NCBI GenBank assembly: GCA_018711305.1
Contig: DVIL01000048.1
Location: forward strand, 1 to 64,000
Source: Candidatus Coprenecus stercorigallinarum
GTDB lineage: Bacteria; Bacteroidota; Bacteroidia; Bacteroidales; UBA932
Reading direction: 5' to 3'
Length of the DNA: 64,000 nt
Part shown: positions 46,107-53,824 of the stretch, piece by piece
How positions within the stretch are numbered: the first letter of the stretch is position 1
Layout of the letters: each line of letters opens with the position of its first letter
Notes under the pieces: model-generated
What the model saw: the letters and a program-made list of their open reading frames with translations, nothing else
Database searches by the model: none
What the model was told of the DNA's origin: nothing
Translations under genes and position numbers: made by a program

Positions 46107-47798
46107 ATGAACACAGTCGGATACATAATAGAAGTACTGATATCCAGCGGCCTCTTCCTGGCGCTGTACAGGTGGCTGCTGGCAGGAAAGGTCCGCTACA
46201 GGATATGCAGGGCCTACATAGTCGGGGCAATGCTGCTTGCGGCGGTCATCCCTTTGCTCGACGTACCGATGTACTCCCCGCCCCCGGTTCCTGCAGCTGT
46301 GGAAAGGGCATTGGTCCTGGTGCCGGAGGCAATGCCTGAAAGCGGAATTGCCCCCGGGGAAGGAGCTGCCGACGAAATTCCCGCAGCCCCGGCCGCCACA
46401 GAAGCCATTGTCCTGAAAATCCTTGCTGCCGCCTATATTCTCATCTCCGCATCCTCCATTGCTCTAATTGTCTTCAATACCATAAAGATACGCCGTCTGC
46501 GCCGGGAAGCCCGCCTCACCCGCATCGAGGACTGGACCCTTGCCGAGAGCGAGAAAATCCAGACCCCATTCTCATTCCTGCGGACGGTATACATGGGCTT
46601 CAACTACAGTTCCTCCGAGCGCCGGATGATTCTCTCACACGAGGCCAGCCACGTCCGGCACCGGCATTCATACGAGAGGCTAGCCCTATCCGTCCTGCGC
46701 AGTATCCTGTGGTTCAACCCTTTCCTGTGGATAGCCGAAAAAGACCTGAGGGAAGTGCAGGAATGGGAGGCCGACCGCGACGTCCTTAAAGAAGGAAATG
46801 ACCTGACTCTATATAGAACAGCCATCTTCAAGCAGCTCTTCGGATATAATCCGGAAATATCCAGCGGGCTGAATCATTCACTCACCAAAAAACGATTTAT
46901 TATGATGACAAAGACACGACCCGGCCGCTACGCCACACTCAGGCTGGCCGCCGCCCTCCCGCTTATCACCGCCACCTTCCTCGCATTCGGCTGCGGAATC
47001 AGGGAACAGACACAGCAGACCGCCGCCCCCGTTACGGCGGCTGAGACCGGCATCACTTCTCATAACGCTACCCCAGCCTCACAGGACAGTGTACTGACCA
47101 TCACCATCTCGGGAACAGGAGACACGCACAGGCTGACAGTCGACGGCCAGGAATGCATGATTGGGGACCTCGACAAAGTCATTGAAGGCAAACTGGCCTC
47201 CGGAAAAATAACCGTCGCGGCAATTGAAATCATCGGCGACACCGAGATAGGCATACTGACCGATGTGAAACAAAGCCTCAGACTGGCCGGACTCCTGAAA
47301 GTCTTCTATATCTCCATCGGAGATCTGGAAGGCGCTACAACAAAAACAGAAGTGGAACGCAGACTGCCCCCTGCCCTCAGCGAGGTCGAGGGACTTACAA
47401 CGGCCATTCCCGTCACCCCCGCCAACAGGGAGTACTTCCACGAAATCAAGGTAAACAGCAATGACTTGATAATGATGGACGGATATCAGCTGGCTCTGGA
47501 GGAACTTCCGGAGAAAGCCGCCGGAATAATCGCGGAACAGGGTATCCGCACAGATGAGAACTCATTCCTGTGCATATTCAGCATCGGGTGCAACACAGCC
47601 TCTTCCTCGGAACTCTACGTCCAGATTCAAAACGCACTGGACAAGGCCTACATTGCAGTAAGAGACAAGTATTCTTTGGAGAAATTCGGCAAGCCGCTCA
47701 ATGCCCTAAGCCAAGAAGAACTGGACAAAGTCCTCTCAGCCATACCCAAGAGAATATCCGAACCAGAGCAGATTAAATACGAAGAAGTACCGAAGTAA
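46107..47798 (+). CDS. BlaR1-like M56 membrane metallopeptidase with an ExbD-like tail
   Basis: 563 residues. Four membrane segments: 1-20 (YIIEVLISSGLFLALYRWLL), about 33-50, about 108-128, and about 280-295 (LAAALPLITATFLAFG). A cytosolic zinc protease domain is between the last two: HEASH (His178, Glu179, His182) and EVQEWEADRDVL with the third ligand. This is the BlaR1/MecR1 design. The usual penicillin-binding sensor domain is not there. Instead the outer part has a Gly/Thr-rich segment and an ExbD/TolR-like fold (VAAIEIIGDTEIGILTDVKQ then SLRLAGLLKVFYIS). The ligand is probably not a beta-lactam. Confidence 0.87.
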   Translation: MNTVGYIIEVLISSGLFLALYRWLLAGKVRYRICRAYIVGAMLLAAVIPLLDVPMYSPPPVPAAVERALVLVPEAMPESGIAPGEGAADEIPAAPAATEAIVLKILAAAYILISASSIALIVFNTIKIRRLRREARLTRIEDWTLAESEKIQTPFSFLRTVYMGFNYSSSERRMILSHEASHVRHRHSYERLALSVLRSILWFNPFLWIAEKDLREVQEWEADRDVLKEGNDLTLYRTAIFKQLFGYNPEISSGLNHSLTKKRFIMMTKTRPGRYATLRLAAALPLITATFLAFGCGIREQTQQTAAPVTAAETGITSHNATPASQDSVLTITISGTGDTHRLTVDGQECMIGDLDKVIEGKLASGKITVAAIEIIGDTEIGILTDVKQSLRLAGLLKVFYISIGDLEGATTKTEVERRLPPALSEVEGLTTAIPVTPANREYFHEIKVNSNDLIMMDGYQLALEELPEKAAGIIAEQGIRTDENSFLCIFSIGCNTASSSELYVQIQNALDKAYIAVRDKYSLEKFGKPLNALSQEELDKVLSAIPKRISEPEQIKYEEVPK

Positions 47799-47914
47799 AC
47801 AGACTCCCGCCCTATCTTCCACACCTCTACAGGGTATTCCCCAAGCCAAGTGAGGCTGTACAAACCTGAAACGATTGCGGGCACCCCATTCCGTAACCGC
47901 CCCCCTCAGATAAT

Positions 47915-47945
47915 TTTGCTGGTTTGGAAATAATTCCTATCTTTG
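47915..47945 (+). promoter_or_regulatory. tRNA-Ser promoter
   Basis: TTTG (47915-47918), 19 bases, perfect TATCTTTG (47938-47945), 24 bases before the tRNA. Confidence 0.75.
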
Positions 47946-47969
47946 CCGCCCGATTCAGAAATGAGAAAT

Positions 47970-48054
47970 GGAGGTGTGGCCGAGTGGTCGATGGCGGCAG
48001 TCTTGAAAACTGTTGAACGGCAACGTTCCGGGGGTTCGAATCCCTCCGCCTCCG
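47970..48054 (+). tRNA. tRNA-Ser (anticodon TGA)
   Basis: Acceptor GGAGGTG/CGCCTCC, D arm with GGCCGAGTGGTCGA, anticodon loop CTTGAAA, a long variable arm (GAACGGCAACGTTC) as in class II tRNAs, T loop GTTCGAATC and discriminator G. CCA is not encoded. Confidence 0.95.
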
Positions 48055-48058
48055 CACG

Positions 48059-48102
48059 ATAGGGTGTAAATCAAGGTTACATGATTTGCACCCTATTTTT
48101 TT
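48059..48102 (+). terminator. Terminator of tRNA-Ser
   Basis: ATAGGGTGTAAATCA pairs with TGATTTGCACCCTAT (14 of 15, one G-T) and is followed by seven T residues. Confidence 0.9.
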
Positions 48103-48167
48103 GGTGAAACAACTGCATGCTGTGCAGCACCTTCTCGACGGACGATAACGGACGACATTCAGATTGA

Positions 48168-48200
48168 CCGCAACGGCACAGAATCCCGCCGCCCATATTA
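48168..48200. repeat. Half copy of the 40-nt palindrome family
   Basis: CCGCAACGGCACAGAATCCC matches the left arm and loop of the family (compare 38707 and 50617). The right arm is absent. Confidence 0.5.
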
Positions 48201-48203
48201 TAC

Positions 48204-48814
48204 TCACGACAACAGCTTGAGCAATTCTTCGTGGACTTGTCCGTTCGTTCCGCACACCTGGCTTCCCTGAGCTGGGTCGAGTGCATTCCCTTTCCAGTCA
48301 GTAACTTTTCCTCCGGCCTCCTGTACCAGAAGCATCCCCGCCGCATAATCCCACGGATTCAGATATACCTCGAAATATCCGCCTTGTCTGCCGCATGCCG
48401 TATATGCCAATTCCAGAGCGGCAGAGCCGAGTCTTCTGATATCCTGCGAGTTCTCATAGACTTTGAGAAACCTGGCGAAGTTCTCTTCCGCCAGTTCTCT
48501 TTTGGCCGTACCGACACCTATTATGGTTTCCGGGAGCTTCTTGGCGGAAGAGACACAGAGCCAACGACACCACACTATGCTGATAGTCGTGCATGAGGTT
48601 GGTTGTGCCGTCAACGGGATCAAGAATCCAGTAGCAGTCTGCATTCATCCGCTGCAAGCCGGTTTCCTCCCCGAGAAACTGGATGTCCGGTGCAAGCGTC
48701 AACCTGCGTAACGTAATCGGCAACTCCCTTTTCCTTCACACGGGCCGCCATCTCCCTGTTTGTGATTATTCCCTTAGTCTCTTTGACCAAGCTGATTATA
48801 CGCTGTATATCCAT
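48204..48814 (-). pseudogene. Inositol monophosphatase-family gene, broken
   Basis: Three frames together give one IMPase: MDIQRIISLVKETKGIITNR through DYVTQVD (48814 to about 48705), then LAPDIQFLGEETGLQRM and CYWILDPVDGTTNLMHDYQH (to about 48575), then ETIIGVGTAKRELAEENFAR, RLGSAALELAYTACGR and YFEVYLNPWDYAAGMLLVQE. Two frameshifts and the loss of roughly 15 and 50 residues at the two joints make it non-functional, although catalytic motifs DPVDGTTN and NPWDYAAG remain. It directly follows the HxlR-type gene. Confidence 0.85.
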
Positions 48815-48849
48815 ATGGTTTCTCTTATTTTGGCCATCGTCATTCTGCG

Positions 48850-49221
48850 TCACCGGCTGCCCGCGGCTTTCTTCCGGTCACGTATTATCGGTTCCATGTT
48901 TTCCTTTGCCCAGGCTACCAGGGACTGGATGTGCGGCAAGAGGGAAAAGGCCCTCGCCGTGAGCGAATACTCCACACGGGGAGGAACTTCGGGATAGATG
49001 GTCCTGGTGACGAAACCGTCCTCCTCCAGTGTCCTCAATGTGGTGGTCAGCATCTTCTGTGAAATATCCGGAACCGCACGACGCAAGTCTCCGAAACGCA
49101 TCCTTTCCGTCTGCGACAAGGTATAGAGAACCAACAGCGACCATTTGTCACCCAGGCGGGCAAGAATATTCCGGATGGGACACTGCGGGTCATACGCATC
49201 CAATATCATTGTTCTGTCCAT
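48850..49221 (-). CDS. HxlR-family winged-helix regulator
   Basis: 123 residues from the ATG at 49221, chosen because the promoter lies at 49244-49275, inside the longer frame. Motifs: CPIRNILARLGDKWSLLVLY, RFGDLRRAVPDISQKMLTTT, LRTLEEDGFVTRTIYPEVPP, VEYSLTA, typical of HxlR (PF01638). Members of this family often respond to electrophiles or thiol oxidation; a Cys at position 13 of the chain (DPQCPIRN) is where the family sensing Cys sits. It may control the divergent MBL-fold gene. Confidence 0.92.
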   Translation of the reverse strand: MDRTMILDAYDPQCPIRNILARLGDKWSLLVLYTLSQTERMRFGDLRRAVPDISQKMLTTTLRTLEEDGFVTRTIYPEVPPRVEYSLTARAFSLLPHIQSLVAWAKENMEPIIRDRKKAAGSR

Positions 49222-49243
49222 ACTCTTTATTATTTTTAGTGCG

Positions 49244-49275
49244 CAAAAGTAACCAAATCTCCTAAATCTTGCAAG
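49244..49275 (-). promoter_or_regulatory. Promoter of the HxlR-type regulator
   Basis: Minus strand: CTTG (49272-49275), 20 bases, perfect TACTTTTG (49244-49251). Confidence 0.55.
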
Positions 49276-49365
49276 TATAAAATTTTTACAAAAATTTTCA
49301 ATTCGCAAGACACTCATATCCAGCAATCGTTACCCGGACGTAACTATATGCTTATCAGGCACCTA

Positions 49366-49397
49366 CTTGACAAGGGCCATTTTCCGCCATATATTTG
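49366..49397 (+). promoter_or_regulatory. Promoter of the MBL-fold-like gene
   Basis: CTTG (49366-49369), 20 bases, perfect TATATTTG (49390-49397). Confidence 0.55.
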
Positions 49398-49459
49398 CAG
49401 CGTAAAAGATATAAAGACACTTTTTGAAACCAATGTTTGACATCTAATTTTACACAAGC

Positions 49460-50296
49460 ATGAAAAAGACTCTGTTGACGCTGGCCGTTGCCGGCATGAC
49501 CCTAAGTGCTTCGGCACAGGACAAAGGACGCTTCGAGGTGTATGACCTCGGCAATTTCAAGCTTCACGTGTACTACACCAACGATGCGTTGGGCGACGCA
49601 AGCTACATCATCGAGGGCAGGAAGGCTCTCGTGACAATGGAACAGCCGCTGTTCAAGGACAATGTGGCGGAGTTCGACGCCTATCTCTCCAAACTGGGGA
49701 AGAAGGTCGGGAAACGCATCACCGACTACCATGTAGGCGGCACCGGCAGCCATGATGTGGTCATGGCGGAGGGTATGCCCGAGTTTACCAAAGGGGAGAT
49801 CTACGGCGGCATGATGGAGGGATTCGCGCAGATGTTCGGAGACGCGCTCACCGACATGCTTACAGGCAAGGCTACGGAAGTGGCATTCGGCGCCACACAG
49901 ACATGGGCAGGAATCCCGTTCGAGTTCCGCCACGGGGCCACATCCGACTTCCCCGGCGCGAGCATCCTGATAGGCGGCAAGGTATATTTTACCCACTGGG
50001 CTCCGTCAAAGGCACATGCCAGCCACCTGCAGATTTCCTCTCCGGCAGCCATCGACGCTGAAATCGCCGAAGCCCGCAAGTCCCTGGAGTCTGGCGCCGA
50101 GCTGTTCATAGGCGGTCACGGCGGGGCAGCGGAAGCCGATGCCGTTCAGTTCAAGATCGACTATCTGAAGAAAATGAAAGAGGTCCTTGGCAACAGCAGG
50201 ACCGTACAGGACTTCGTGGACGGCATGAAGAAAGCCTTCCCCGGACTGCCCGGTGAAGCCGGACTGGAAGACCTCGGCAAAGCTCTCTGCAAATAG
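49460..50296 (+). CDS. Secreted MBL-fold-like protein with degenerate metal site
   Basis: 278 residues with a signal peptide (LSASAQDK, residue about 20). The fold follows metallo-beta-lactamase proteins: YIIEGRKALVTMEQPLF, KVGKRITDYHVGGTGSHDVV, ASILIGGKVYFTHWAPSKAH and a final GAELFIGGHGGAAEADAVQF with a helix that normally follows PGHG. The HxHxDH zinc motif is absent; only HVGGTGSH is in its place. It may be non-hydrolytic or have a different metal site. The family has been seen in other Bacteroidales; function unknown. Confidence 0.7.
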   Translation: MKKTLLTLAVAGMTLSASAQDKGRFEVYDLGNFKLHVYYTNDALGDASYIIEGRKALVTMEQPLFKDNVAEFDAYLSKLGKKVGKRITDYHVGGTGSHDVVMAEGMPEFTKGEIYGGMMEGFAQMFGDALTDMLTGKATEVAFGATQTWAGIPFEFRHGATSDFPGASILIGGKVYFTHWAPSKAHASHLQISSPAAIDAEIAEARKSLESGAELFIGGHGGAAEADAVQFKIDYLKKMKEVLGNSRTVQDFVDGMKKAFPGLPGEAGLEDLGKALCK

Positions 50297-50389
50297 CCAG
50301 CTGCAGCATTGAACATCAAGACTTCGGACGGTAAGGAGCGTACCCGCAACACCGTCCGGAGTTTTCATCACGAAAGGAAATTTTCAATT

Positions 50390-50616
50390 ATGGAAAAGGC
50401 ATTTGAGTTTCTTTGCGGTCACAAGGATGTGGCATTTGCCACCGTAGAACAGGACAGGCCCAAAATACGGGTATTCCAGATCATGAAACAGGAGGGACAC
50501 ACCCTCTATTTTGCCACTGCCCGGCACAAGGAAGTCTACCGGCAACTGATGGAGAACCCCCACGTCGAACTGCTTGCCCTGGAGGCCATTCTGAGACGAT
50601 GCCCATCAACCTCATA
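50390..50616 (+). pseudogene. Truncated pyridoxamine 5'-phosphate oxidase-like protein
   Basis: From the ATG at 50390 the frame reads MEKAFEFLCGHKDVAFATVE, then RPKIRVFQIMKQEGHTLYFA and HKEVYRQLMENPHVELLA, the first half of a PNPOx-like flavin-binding barrel (normally about 125-145 residues). After about residue 63 the similarity stops, and a 40-nt palindrome begins at 50617. The frame continues to 50830 with unrelated sequence. The barrel is incomplete, so the protein is unlikely to bind flavin. Confidence 0.75.
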
Positions 50617-50656
50617 CCGCAACGGCAGCGATTCCTGCGATTCAGTGCCGCTGAGG
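50617..50656. repeat. 40-nt palindrome copy inside a truncated gene
   Basis: CCGCAACGGCA and TGCCGCTGAGG are its arms and the loop is AGCGATTCCTGCGATTCAG-like. It is extended by CATACC/GGTATG on the outside. Same family as the arrays at 36977 and 38702. Confidence 0.8.
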
Positions 50657-50830
50657 TATGTGTTCTTCAGCATGTCCATTCCGCAGATGTATCAGCGAGT
50701 CTTGTCAGCTGGCGGCCAGTCAACGGTCAGTTCTGCGATCTTGAAAGGTCGGCACGCAAACACACTACAAGTGCTTGACAATGAGACAAATATCACTTTA
50801 CCATATGCTTTCATACCGGTTTCAAAGTGA

Positions 50831-50907
50831 AAATTGCACGCGCATTTCCAAACCACTAAAAATGAACTCATTACAAATAGCACTGCAATTCTCGACCCGC
50901 TGCCGGG
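50831..50907. other. Short AT-rich gap without a gene
   Basis: Together with the tail of the truncated PNPOx frame this gives about 290 bases without convincing coding. It ends in GCACTGCAATTCTCG, similar to AT-rich GCAATTT words near 16680 and 36405. Confidence 0.5.
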
Positions 50908-52275
50908 TCAGTCGGAACAGCGGAGGGTAATGACGACTATCTCCGGCCAGGCGCCGAGGCGGAAGGGGAAGGAACCTCCAAGACCGGCCGAGACATTGAG
51001 GATGCGGGCATCCGGGTCGGACACACCTGCAGCGGCATCTGTTGAGGTGCCCGCAGATGATTTACGGTAAATGCCGTACCACTCGCGGTACATCCAGCGG
51101 GAGGGAGAGAAACGGCCGATGCGGAACTGCATGGCGTGGGTATGCCCCGAAAGGGTAAGCTGGATGTCGGATTGGGGCAGGACCTCCATCCGCCAATGGC
51201 TGGGGTCGTGGCTCAGCAGAATCTTGAAGGGGGACGCAGCACGCATGGATAAAGAGTCAGAACCCAAGGATGAAGAGTCAGGACTCATGGTTGAAGAAGC
51301 CGTACGTGCGGAACCCGGATCAGGCAAGAAAAATACTGGAGGAACACCGGCGAGGGCCTTCTGCAGGTCGCCGCGGCTGCCGAAAGGAGGTTTGCCGCAG
51401 TGCTCCACTCCTATGATATAGATGCTGTCCTCTTTCCTACCAATGTCCTGCTCCTGTCCTGTCCTCACGGCAGGTCTGACAATCACGGCCGAGGAGTCCA
51501 TAAGGACCTTCCACCCCATCTCCCGCTCACGCCGCACCACTTCCGCAAAGGCACGGGCAGCTCCGTCCGCAGTGCTGTAGTCGTGATATTCGCAGTAGTC
51601 ATGATTGCCCACAACGGAAAACACCCCGTCACGGGCCCGCATTGACGACAGGGCAGCCGTCACCGCAGTATCGAGTTCCGAAGGGGAGGAATTGACCAGG
51701 TCTCCGGTAAAGGCTATCATGTCGGCATCAAGGCCGTTGACCGTAGAGACCAGCTTCTCCATCATCCCGGAAGCAGCATATCCGCCGACGTGCAGGTCCG
51801 AGAGATGCACTATCCGATAGCCGTCGAAGGAGGCCGGCAGATCCTTGAAGGCCAAGGTTTCTTCCCTTACAACCAGCCGCCTGGGTCCATACACCAGGCC
51901 ATAGACGGCCGACAGCAGAAAGCAGCCTGCCACTACGATTCCGGCTACATCGAAGCCCGTATACAGACCGCCACGCAGCACATCGGAACTGCCGGAACTC
52001 CAGGCTATCAGCCCGGCACCCCGTCCAAGCAGGGAAAATATGCAGAAAATCAGCTTCGGCACAGTGAAACACAGCAGGGAGGCGACCATCCCCTTGAACA
52101 CAAAAGGCTGTGCCCCGCCGGCGAAATATGTCACCAGCAACACAATAAAAAAAGCCAGTGGAGCCCAGAACGGCAAGGCCCACCAGCCTAAGTCAACTCC
52201 CCGCAGACACACCAGCCGGATATACAGGTCCGGCAAAATGACCAGCAGTGAGACTATTACATAAAACACCGACAT
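50908..52275 (-). CDS. Membrane-anchored metallophosphoesterase
   Basis: 455 residues from the ATG at 52275, one base after the lspA stop (52290 would overlap it). About four membrane helices in the first 140 residues, then a calcineurin-like phosphoesterase: IVHLSDLHVGG (Asp, His), MIAFTGDLVNSSP, VVGNHDYCEY and ILLSHDPSHWRM plus LTLSGHTHAMQF metal ligands. The form with an N-terminal membrane region and a YkuE-like phosphatase domain is frequent in Bacteroidota; the substrate is often taken to be UDP-diacylglucosamine or a cyclic nucleotide but is unproven. Confidence 0.9.
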   Translation of the reverse strand: MSVFYVIVSLLVILPDLYIRLVCLRGVDLGWWALPFWAPLAFFIVLLVTYFAGGAQPFVFKGMVASLLCFTVPKLIFCIFSLLGRGAGLIAWSSGSSDVLRGGLYTGFDVAGIVVAGCFLLSAVYGLVYGPRRLVVREETLAFKDLPASFDGYRIVHLSDLHVGGYAASGMMEKLVSTVNGLDADMIAFTGDLVNSSPSELDTAVTAALSSMRARDGVFSVVGNHDYCEYHDYSTADGAARAFAEVVRREREMGWKVLMDSSAVIVRPAVRTGQEQDIGRKEDSIYIIGVEHCGKPPFGSRGDLQKALAGVPPVFFLPDPGSARTASSTMSPDSSSLGSDSLSMRAASPFKILLSHDPSHWRMEVLPQSDIQLTLSGHTHAMQFRIGRFSPSRWMYREWYGIYRKSSAGTSTDAAAGVSDPDARILNVSAGLGGSFPFRLGAWPEIVVITLRCSD

Positions 52276-52276
52276 C

Positions 52277-52921
52277 CTATTTCCCTGCAAACTCGTGCAC
52301 CTGGAAATACCTCCACTTGAAAATCAGCAGATACAGCGCTCCGACAGTGATACAGGAATCAGCCACGTTGAAGATAGGACGGAAAAATATAAGGGAATCC
52401 CCGCCCTTTCCCGGCACCCAGTCCGGCCATGTCGTGTCTATAATCGGGAAATAAAGCATATCCACCACCTTGCCCAGACCGAAAGGCGCATATCCCTCTC
52501 CGAAAGGGACGAAGCCGGCCACATGCGAATAAGTGGAAGGCTCGAAAATCAGGCCGTAGAACATGCAGTCCACCACATTTCCTATGGCTCCTATCATGAT
52601 TGCCGTCAGACCGAGCAACACCCCGAGCGGAGCGTCCTTGCGAAGCAGCAGATGACGTATGTAGATGAGCAGCAGGGCCGAGAGGACGATCCGCAGGGAG
52701 GTCAGGATGATTTTCCCGACATCCCCGCCGAACGCCATGCCGAATGCCATTCCCTCATTCTCTATGAAGAGTATCTGGAACCACTTTCCGAAGACCGGTA
52801 TAGATTCTCCTATGTGCATCCCGGTCTTGACCAGAATCTTGGTGACCTGATCGAAAACCAGCAGCACTACTGCAAGAATGACTATGAAGGCTGTTTTCTT
52901 ACCTCGGGAGAGATGCTTCAC
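52277..52921 (-). CDS. lspA: Lipoprotein signal peptidase (signal peptidase II)
   Basis: 214 residues, starting at a GTG that overlaps the upstream stop (GTGA). Four membrane helices. Catalytic Asp residues in GAIGNVVDCMFYG and FNVADSCIT, and the ENEGMAFGM motif near the N-terminus. It removes signal peptides from prolipoproteins; several lipoproteins are coded in this window. It has the longer loop (HVAGFVPFGEGYAPFGLGKV) seen in Bacteroidetes LspA. Confidence 0.95.
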   Translation of the reverse strand: MKHLSRGKKTAFIVILAVVLLVFDQVTKILVKTGMHIGESIPVFGKWFQILFIENEGMAFGMAFGGDVGKIILTSLRIVLSALLLIYIRHLLLRKDAPLGVLLGLTAIMIGAIGNVVDCMFYGLIFEPSTYSHVAGFVPFGEGYAPFGLGKVVDMLYFPIIDTTWPDWVPGKGGDSLIFFRPIFNVADSCITVGALYLLIFKWRYFQVHEFAGK

Positions 52922-53331
52922 TTCTTCTTGGAGTTAAGTTTGGCCTCTATGCTGAGGGTGGCGTGAGGTACAAGTTTCAGCCTTTCCTTGGGAATCAGTT
53001 TGCCTGTCTCACGGCAGATACCGTAAGTCTTGTTCTCGATCCTGACCAAAGCGGCCTCCAGCGAATGGATGAACTTGAGCTGCCTTTGTGCCAGCTGCCC
53101 CGACTCTTCCTTGGACAGGGCGGATGCTCCCTCCTCGAGGACCTTGAATGTCGGAGAAGTGTCCTCTGTGTCGTTGCTGGTGTTGTGGGTGATGGCCGAA
53201 CGGAGCTGCTCATAGTCATCGCGGGCCTTTTCCAGCTTCTTCAGAATGATTTCCTTGAACTCCTGCAGCTCTTCATCGCTGTAGCGTACCTTCTCGAGTA
53301 CTTCATTCTTGTTATCCATGTTGTCGTCCAT
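52918..53331 (-). CDS. DksA/TraR-family regulator
   Basis: 137 residues from the ATG at 53331. Coiled-coil N-terminus (YSDEELQEFKEIILKKLEKA), then ALVRIENKTYGICRETGKLI and KERLKLVPHATLSIEAK. The zinc finger of classic DksA has four Cys; here there is only one, as in many Bacteroidetes DksA-like proteins. It probably binds the RNA polymerase secondary channel. Stop overlaps the lspA start by four bases. Confidence 0.88.
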   Translation of the reverse strand: MDDNMDNKNEVLEKVRYSDEELQEFKEIILKKLEKARDDYEQLRSAITHNTSNDTEDTSPTFKVLEEGASALSKEESGQLAQRQLKFIHSLEAALVRIENKTYGICRETGKLIPKERLKLVPHATLSIEAKLNSKKK

Positions 53332-53353
53332 AAGTTGAAATTTTATAAAATTG

Positions 53354-53824
53354 TCAATATTCCACTTTCTTGTCATTTGATTTCCAGAGCATGAAAGGAC
53401 GCAGTCCCTCCTTCTCCATAATGCGGACAAAAGGTATCCTCCTTGCGTCCACGGGAAGAGCGGCCTCCCGGTAGATGTCGCTGTCATCGAAGCCGGCCGC
53501 AGCGGCATCCTCCCTGTCCGCAGCGTAGTACACCCTGTCGATATGGGCCCAGTAGCACGCTGCCAGACACATGGGACAGGGCTCGCAGCTTGTATAAAGC
53601 TCGCAGCCGGAAAGATCGAAGGTACCCAGGGCCGCACAGGCCTTCCTGATGGCGTTTACCTCGGCATGGGCCGTGGGATCATTGTCCACAGTAACGGTAT
53701 TGGAAGCCTCGGCCACCACTTCCCCATTTCTGGCAACGACGGCCCCGAAAGGTCCGCCAGCCACTGAGGCGGCATTTCCTCCGGCAAGTTCCAAAGCTCT
53801 GAGCATCAATTCGTCTCTTTTCAT
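53354..53824 (-). CDS. guaD: Guanine deaminase (cytidine/deoxycytidylate deaminase fold)
   Basis: 156 residues. Zinc and proton-relay motifs TAHAEVNAIR and SCEPCPMCLAAC. The C-terminal part GFDDSDIYREAALPVDARRI then PFVRIM is typical of GuaD, which forms a domain-swapped dimer, rather than TadA. Deaminates guanine to xanthine. Its start overlaps the ileS stop by four bases (ATGA) and the DksA-like gene lies 22 bases downstream. Confidence 0.87.
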   Translation of the reverse strand: MKRDELMLRALELAGGNAASVAGGPFGAVVARNGEVVAEASNTVTVDNDPTAHAEVNAIRKACAALGTFDLSGCELYTSCEPCPMCLAACYWAHIDRVYYAADREDAAAAGFDDSDIYREAALPVDARRIPFVRIMEKEGLRPFMLWKSNDKKVEY

